From: Stratiolaelaps scimitus
Taxonomy: Eukaryota; Arthropoda; Arachnida; Mesostigmata; Laelapidae
Length of the DNA stretch: 64,000 nucleotides
NCBI GenBank assembly: GCA_019614645.1
Contig: JABWDB010000009.1
Coordinates: 868,001 to 932,000, forward strand
Direction of reading: 5' to 3'
Below are positions 58,832 through 64,000 of this stretch, in pieces. The notes beneath the pieces were generated by a model. It saw nothing but the letters and a program-made list of their open reading frames with translations. It made no database searches and was not told the origin of the DNA. Position numbers and translations under genes: made by a program. Numbering within the stretch: position 1 is the first letter of the stretch; every line of letters begins with the position of its first letter.

Positions 58832-61800
58832 TCGTCCACGCGGTGACGGTCCGCGCCCGAAGTCGTCAGCAATTCACATGGCTCGCTGCCGCAGCGACGG
58901 GCACAGTCAATGCCGATCGGCTCATCTTCGTAGCGAGGCGTCGGTCAAAACCTGGAAAGGGAGCATCGCGTAACAGAGAGAACATACGGAGACACCCAGC
59001 GAAGAAAACTGATGAGGAATTGAACGGAAAACAGATGACGAATTGCGCGTGTAACTAAAGAGAAGAATCAGGCGTGCAAGTGTCAATTGTCGTTGATGAT
59101 TACATTATCAGAATGTTATTCGCTGAAATATACACATATTGGCCTGCACGCGATATGGACACGTGCAGGCTCGAATTCGTCACAGTTGTTTGTTGAGCAG
59201 TTCTGCTCTGTGTGTGAAAAAAATCAAGGCTGTTCATGTTGATCGCTCGCTCAACGGCCTTGTATTTGTTCGCGTTTGTGTTTGTACGACATTGGGTCCA
59301 TTGGGTGAGCGTGCATATGCATGGCACGAAATAGCGGACAATATACAAGGTTTACGCGTTTTGTGTTACACTAGGCACGCGGCGACCGTGGCGTCCGTAA
59401 CCGAATTTCGCTTTGTTGGGTCGTTATTGTGGAAGCGGTACCCGGATCGTTGCAGGGCAAAATGCGGCACGCTCGCAATTCGAGAGATTTTCGTCTTGAC
59501 ACTTTCAGCCCGGCTCGCATGTCGCCAACCGAATCTCACGAATGAATGCACGGCCAACGTATGGGATGGCAGCTTCTTCGAATCTGATCACGTTGCCTTG
59601 CGAGCTAGAACCGGGTTCAGCCCCCTTTGGCCAAGGTGTGCGCCAACCGTCGTTGAGACGATTGGAAATCGGGAACAGCTCCGTGGATGGGTACTAGGTG
59701 GCCGGTTGGCTATCGGTAGTCACCGAACCGGGGAGGCTCCATCTTGCGAAGCAATCCGAAAGTAGTTCCGTGGACGTCAAGTGTTGGCTGAGAGTCAGGC
59801 TCGAAAAATTTCGTTTATCTACCAAACCGATTTGGATGGCGAACTGGCAGTGTAAGGGATTCGCGTAGATCAATGGCTGATGGAAGGACGAGTTGGCACC
59901 TCGGTTGTCTGATCGCCGACATCGATAGGCACTACGTTTAAGAATAATAATAACAATAATAGTCCGGCGCGAGTTTCTAAGCTGCTTCCGAGCTTAGCTT
60001 CGTCTTTAGATTTGTTTTCGAGAGAGCTGTGTGTTCTTTGTTGTTGTTGTTGTTGTCGTTGTTGTTGTTGCTTCTTTCTCGCAAAAACGCGAATGCTCAC
60101 GTTCATTGTACCGCCAAATGTCATTACGAGCTAGACCGCCCGGAGAGACACACCCAGCTGACAGTCGAGGACCCACGACGTGAACAATTGAATTGTTTGT
60201 TAGCATGGGCTCTTCCGATGAAGCGTGAGCGACTGAATGCAGTGGTCCCGGCCTATTTGCTATTGCCAGTCGAGTTTTCATTCCATAGCAGGGCAGTGCC
60301 TGCTGGCTGCTCGCTGGTACAACTCGGATGCTATACACATATAGCTATATATATATATATATATTATATATACCACAGTTGCTCATTATAGCTAGGAAAC
60401 AGGAACAGTTTTTGATGTATATATAATATATATACATATATCACTGCTTCTGTCTACTTTAATATTGATCTCAAACGCATTTCACTGTATTTACTGCAGC
60501 ATATTCCATGACTGAACCATTGGCCCAGGATACTATTCATTCATTGACCCATTACCAACTGAAAGGTTACATCGATAGTCCAATATGTACGAGGTGTTCG
60601 TTTCGTATTGGGGGGAAGCCGTTTGACATGCACGTCTGGTTCGGATCAAAGAAGTGAGCTCAACCGGTCCGAATGGAGAATAGTTATTTCACAGATCCCG
60701 GTTCAACCCGGCCTCTTTTTTCGGCAAGCGTTCGTGGCTTACGCTGCACGACGGCAGTGTCCTTTTGCGTCTGCCGACATTATCTCCAGTGATTTAATTA
60801 CGAGGTTCTAAGCAACGCACCCACAAGCATTGCCGAAGTGTCAACCCGACAATGAAATCTACTCTGATAAAGATGCACTTGAGAGACTTAGATAAACCGA
60901 CGTCAATACGGAGATTGTTTATAAAGCAACATGTGACACAAGGAGGGAGCACAGCATAGGACCCTGCCCATTTCCAAAGCTTTTTTTATCGGTAGAAGGC
61001 GATAATCGTATTCAGTCGTTAAAATAAAACTGTTCGTAGGCTAATAGGCATCATTGACGACAATCGGAGTAGAGCCTTAGGGAATAACGGTTGCGAGGGC
61101 AACAATGCGCGTCTGATAAATGCTCTAAGTTGTGCGCATACGCTACAGTACGCATAGCCCTCGGAGGTAGGTTCTAGCTAAGGGTACCGCAAAACGAAGA
61201 AAAGGGTTCCGGGACAGCTACACGCCTGGTGAAGAACATTGTGATAGACATCTCGGTAATTGCTGGTATTGGCGAGACTCAGTAATTGTGTCAACCGCCT
61301 TGTCCACGTAAACAAGCATTGGCAAGACAGACACGAATCCACGTCCCCGAGACCTGTTAGCTTAGACGAAACAGCTCCCGGAGCTGAAACAAGGGGCAGA
61401 AAATCCACGCAAATAGCGTATCGCTTTCGTTTACGTCGCCACGATGACTATTGCGTGGGCAGCTCGAGGTATCTGTCAGGCAACCAGGTAGTTCGTTAGG
61501 AGGCATCACCCTGTCGAAGCGTTGCTCTTTCTTCCTCCTTCCTTGAGTCTCGAAGCAAGGAACAATTAATCGGTCAATTAAGAGGCTGTCCGTGTCACTC
61601 GCGAGTGAGCGAGCGCTTCCTACCAATCAGACGGGACGTTTCTACGTGATTTGTAGAAGGCCGTGGACACACACAGCCACAAAGACCAATCCGGTACACG
61701 CCGTCCCATGGACGGCCCCCAGGCAGGAATCCATTAGCGGGACCCTGAAAACGGCACGCGTGACGGTTTCGGCAGACAACGCAGGTTCTGTAGACCTCTG

Positions 61801-62461
61801 CCAGCAAGTTGGTGCATCGCATTGGTGCTAACATGTTCAAACTGCCACAGTATGGCGAGAGGATATTGGATGCGCTGGATATCCAGTTACCGGGTTAGGT
61901 GTAAGCAAAAACCCACCGATCCTCTCCTGAACATTGTAAACTGGTGGGCTTTTGCTGAATTCGCTCATAGGTATTTGGGCACATATACGCGCTCCTATGT
62001 TGGGTCTATAGGAGCGAAGATAAACGTGTTTATTAACGCTCATAGAGTGTACGTTGTGGAGATGGCTACCACAGACGAAGGGGTTGTCTTCGTGTTCGAA
62101 TCTCCTTGACCGGTGACTATGCCTGAGTCATAGCACTGAGAAAGTTTCTTTCGGTGGGAATATGGGGTCATCAACTTCAGCACATTGTTCAGTCATTACG
62201 TATACTCCCTATCTACAACGAAGGCACGTAAATAGAATGACACGTCTATAATAAGCTATGAAACGTTGCACTGTAACGGCGAGTTAGTTGACCATGCTAC
62301 CAATTAGGGAATAATATGTACGTGGTTCGTTCGAAAACTCGTCGACTCAACGAAAACCTCCCCATCATTTGAATTAACCGGTTGAAGGATGACTATATCA
62401 GTATTATAGACGACTAGTGCCATGACGGAGTCGATGTGAAACCCTGTGCCCAACTCCATCG
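58832..62461. other. Spacer between neuroligin and the C1q gene
   Basis: This should include the neuroligin promoter and any 5' untranslated exon, but no TATA or clear start was found. A 208-codon plus frame (59,139-59,765) and a 95-codon plus frame (61,822-62,109) are open and unrecognised. AT runs at 60.35 and 60.42 kb. Confidence 0.4.
60038..60070. repeat. (TTG)n microsatellite
   Basis: TTG repeats with one TCG interruption, in the spacer between the two genes. Confidence 0.88.
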
Positions 62462-62928
62462 CTAATTATTGTACATATTAAGATACACAATAATATGAAA
62501 TAAGTTCGCTCTAGTTATATACCAGTGTTTGTACCCGACACATTCGAGTGAATTTATTTCGAAACATCTTTTGATTACCGGATCGGCGGAATTCGGTTGC
62601 CCGGCTTCGGTCGTCGGGGTTTTTTTGCATTTCTCTCTCTCTCTCATCAGCACAGTCATGTTCATCCTCATAAACTCGTTCCTCTCGATCTTCATCACCG
62701 CGATCACTCGTAGGTGGTTTAGCAAAAGCTGTCGGTCGTTGTTGGCATCACCAGCTGTTATCTGAAGGGACTGCAAATGACGACCTTGGGATATGACGCC
62801 CTCTGTTATGGATTCGTGTTGTAGATCGCTTGGTCCGACATCGATCACAGGCACCTCCTGCGCAGGATATGAAGAATCGGCTAGCTCGCCATAATATGCT
62901 TCATCGTTCTCGATACGGAGCTCGTCAA
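62462..62928 (-). CDS. C1q-domain protein, exon 2 (C-terminal half)
   Basis: A predicted 58-nt intron (62,929-62,986; gtcagt...cagcacag) restores phase, and the frame then runs to a stop at 62,462. The resulting protein has about 341 residues. This half starts acidic (DELRIENDEAYYGELADSS) and goes on with a long helix-prone stretch (LLLNHLRVIAVMKIERNEF) ending in an Arg/Glu run. No family was recognised. Without splicing, exon 1 would stop at 62,979, giving 188 residues. The quality of the second frame (coding-like composition directly after the first ends) favours splicing, but a frameshift or a shorter protein is possible. Confidence 0.68.
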
Positions 62929-62986
62929 CTGTGCTGACGAATTTGTGCTGTTTCCTGCTCGTGGTTAAGACTCCCGTGTTACTGAC

Positions 62987-63545
62987 CTCTGTTGTGGCTC
63001 CCAATGGTGTCAAACAGAGTTACGATTGTGTCGTTAGCGTCAGGCGAGAGATCATCAGTGCCCTTGAGTACGGCGTTCCCGCCACGTCTGAACTCAATAT
63101 CGTCTTTAGTAGGCCCGGAGATGCGGAAGCCGGCAAACGAAGTGAAAGGGCTCATTGTTGTGAGTGGCTCATAGATGTCACCATCCTCAATGAATGGATA
63201 CACGAGGTCATGCGCTACGAGGTTCACGACCATCGATCCGGACACTGATGCATAGCTGCCCTTCGATGAAAACAGCGTCACGATAGGTACGCGAGTCCGG
63301 CGCAGTGACACGATGAGCTGAGTCCGATGCGGAGCAACGGCCGAGAACGAGAAGTGGTAGAGTCCAGGCTCCCGGCAGCGGAACGCGCCAACGCCCGTGT
63401 TGAGTTCCGCGTCATCGTTAGTCGGAACCTTATCGAAGTTAATGTAAGGCCCGTGAGCTGTTCCACGCGTCATCGTAAATCCAACCTGCTGCCCGAAGAC
63501 AGAAGGCAGGATCATAAGGAGAAGAAGATTCTTGGAGGACAGCAT
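62987..63545 (-). CDS. C1q-domain secreted protein, exon 1
   Basis: The ATG opens a signal peptide (LLLLMILPSVFG, residues about 8-19). Residues about 20-150 form a C1q domain. The family core F-x-x-x-R-x-x-x-x-x-P-Y-I-N-F is seen as FTMTRGTAHGPYINFDKV. Further on come GVGAFRCREPGLYHFSFSA, VSLRR, SMVVNLVAHDLVYPF and FAGFRISG, matching the jelly-roll strands in order. C1q domains trimerise and bind ligands outside the cell; in invertebrates many act in recognition. There is no collagen-like stretch. The exon ends in phase 1 at AGAG before gtcagt. Confidence 0.88.
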
Positions 63546-63666
63546 TGTTAGATGGCTGGCTGATGATCAATGAACAATTCTCGGCCAGAGATCCGAGGTA
63601 GGCAAGTGATCGACACTTTTCAGCGGAGATGGCACTTGAGTTTCTTCATAACCTGGTGTGAGCTCT

Positions 63667-63674
63667 CTTATATA
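63667..63674 (-). promoter_or_regulatory. TATA box of the C1q-domain gene
   Basis: The minus strand reads TATATAAG about 122 nt upstream of the start codon. Transcription would begin near 63,640, leaving a 5' leader of about 95 nt. No introns need to be assumed upstream. Confidence 0.5.
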
Positions 63675-63885
63675 CATGTGCGAGTCGACACAGAGTAGAG
63701 AGTGACAGAAGGGAAAGGACAAAGATGCCTATCAATTAGAACTGAGCCCGAGAGGAGGTTCCGACGATTGGCGGACACTGTCATCGAGACCTGTCTCTGA
63801 AACAATAATAATATTAATAAATAGTACCAGGGTTATTAGAAAGGTGGCTCTGCCTTTCACAGGGCACCTACGCCCTGCATGGGGC

Positions 63886-63925
63886 AGTTGAGGGTTGAGT
63901 TGTGATTAACTTAACCCTCTAACTT
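63886..63925 (+). repeat. Near-perfect hairpin
   Basis: AGTTGAGGGTTGAGTT and AACTTAACCCTCTAACTT pair across a loop of 6 nt. It lies upstream of the C1q gene promoter; its role is unknown. Confidence 0.65.
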
Positions 63926-64000
63926 AATTAATTAAAAAAAATAATGTCGAATATTGCATAGGAATATTTCAGAAACACGATAGTACCCTTTACAATTTGC

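Noticed and set aside
59139..59765. 208-codon plus-strand frame upstream of the neuroligin
   Set aside because: No motif, no signal peptide, no neighbouring splice or poly(A) support that I could find; likely chance.
1..64000. CRISPR arrays, prokaryotic operons, prophage or plasmid features
   Set aside because: No regularly spaced repeats, no compact gene runs and no ribosome-binding sites; the DNA is intron-rich eukaryotic.

Overview
The window is eukaryotic nuclear DNA from an animal. Genes are split by introns with GT..AG borders. AT dinucleotide runs and short poly-T/poly-A tracts are everywhere, and there are dead mariner transposons, a dead non-LTR retrotransposon and tRNA-like SINE repeats. 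The style of the recognisable genes (a neuroligin with a long tail, a secreted C1q-domain protein) and the load of mariner relics fit an arthropod, perhaps a mite or another chelicerate. That placement is inference, because no rRNA or mitochondrial marker is present.

One large gene dominates and runs right to left on the minus strand from 58,831 to about 23,819: a neuroligin (cholinesterase-like adhesion receptor). I rebuilt it as 22 coding exons by finding neuroligin-like peptide blocks and checking that each donor/acceptor pair keeps the reading frame. Exons 1-17 (58,831-30,284) encode a signal peptide, the whole esterase-like domain, a Ser/Gln-rich stalk and one transmembrane helix. Exons 18-20 continue the cytoplasmic tail in phase. 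Exons 21-22 are a weaker proposal for the C-terminus, with an AATAAA signal just after the stop. The esterase fold has lost the usual nucleophile, oxyanion-hole and His motifs, so it should be an adhesion protein and not an enzyme.

The second clear gene, 63,545-62,462 on the minus strand, encodes a secreted protein with an N-terminal C1q domain, a predicted 58-nt intron and a charged helical C-terminal half. A TATA box lies about 120 bp upstream of its start codon. A possible nested plus-strand ORF (48,807-49,142, followed by AATAAA) lies in a neuroligin intron.

The left 23.8 kb is mostly gene-poor: a reverse-transcriptase relic (about 0.75-1.85 kb), a SINE-like retroposon flanked by a 16-bp target-site duplication (3.5-3.75 kb), mariner relics (7.1-7.75 and 10.2-10.5 kb), an exact tandem duplication of a 271-bp AT-rich unit (8.15-8.69 kb), a LINE 3' fragment (15.45 kb), SINE pieces (17.2, 18.7, 19.1 kb) and a 147-bp foldback element (19.94-20.08 kb). 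Several GC-rich blocks (5.4-6.6, 11.1-11.9, 20.3-21.1, 32.1-33.0, 46.9-47.6, 54.2-56.1 kb) carry overlapping open frames on both strands. I could not identify proteins in them.

I saw no CRISPR array, operon, prokaryotic element or clearly new multi-gene system. The most unusual items are the degenerate neuroligin with its long tail, the C1q protein with an unrecognised C-terminal half, the nested ORF, and the two long foldback elements.
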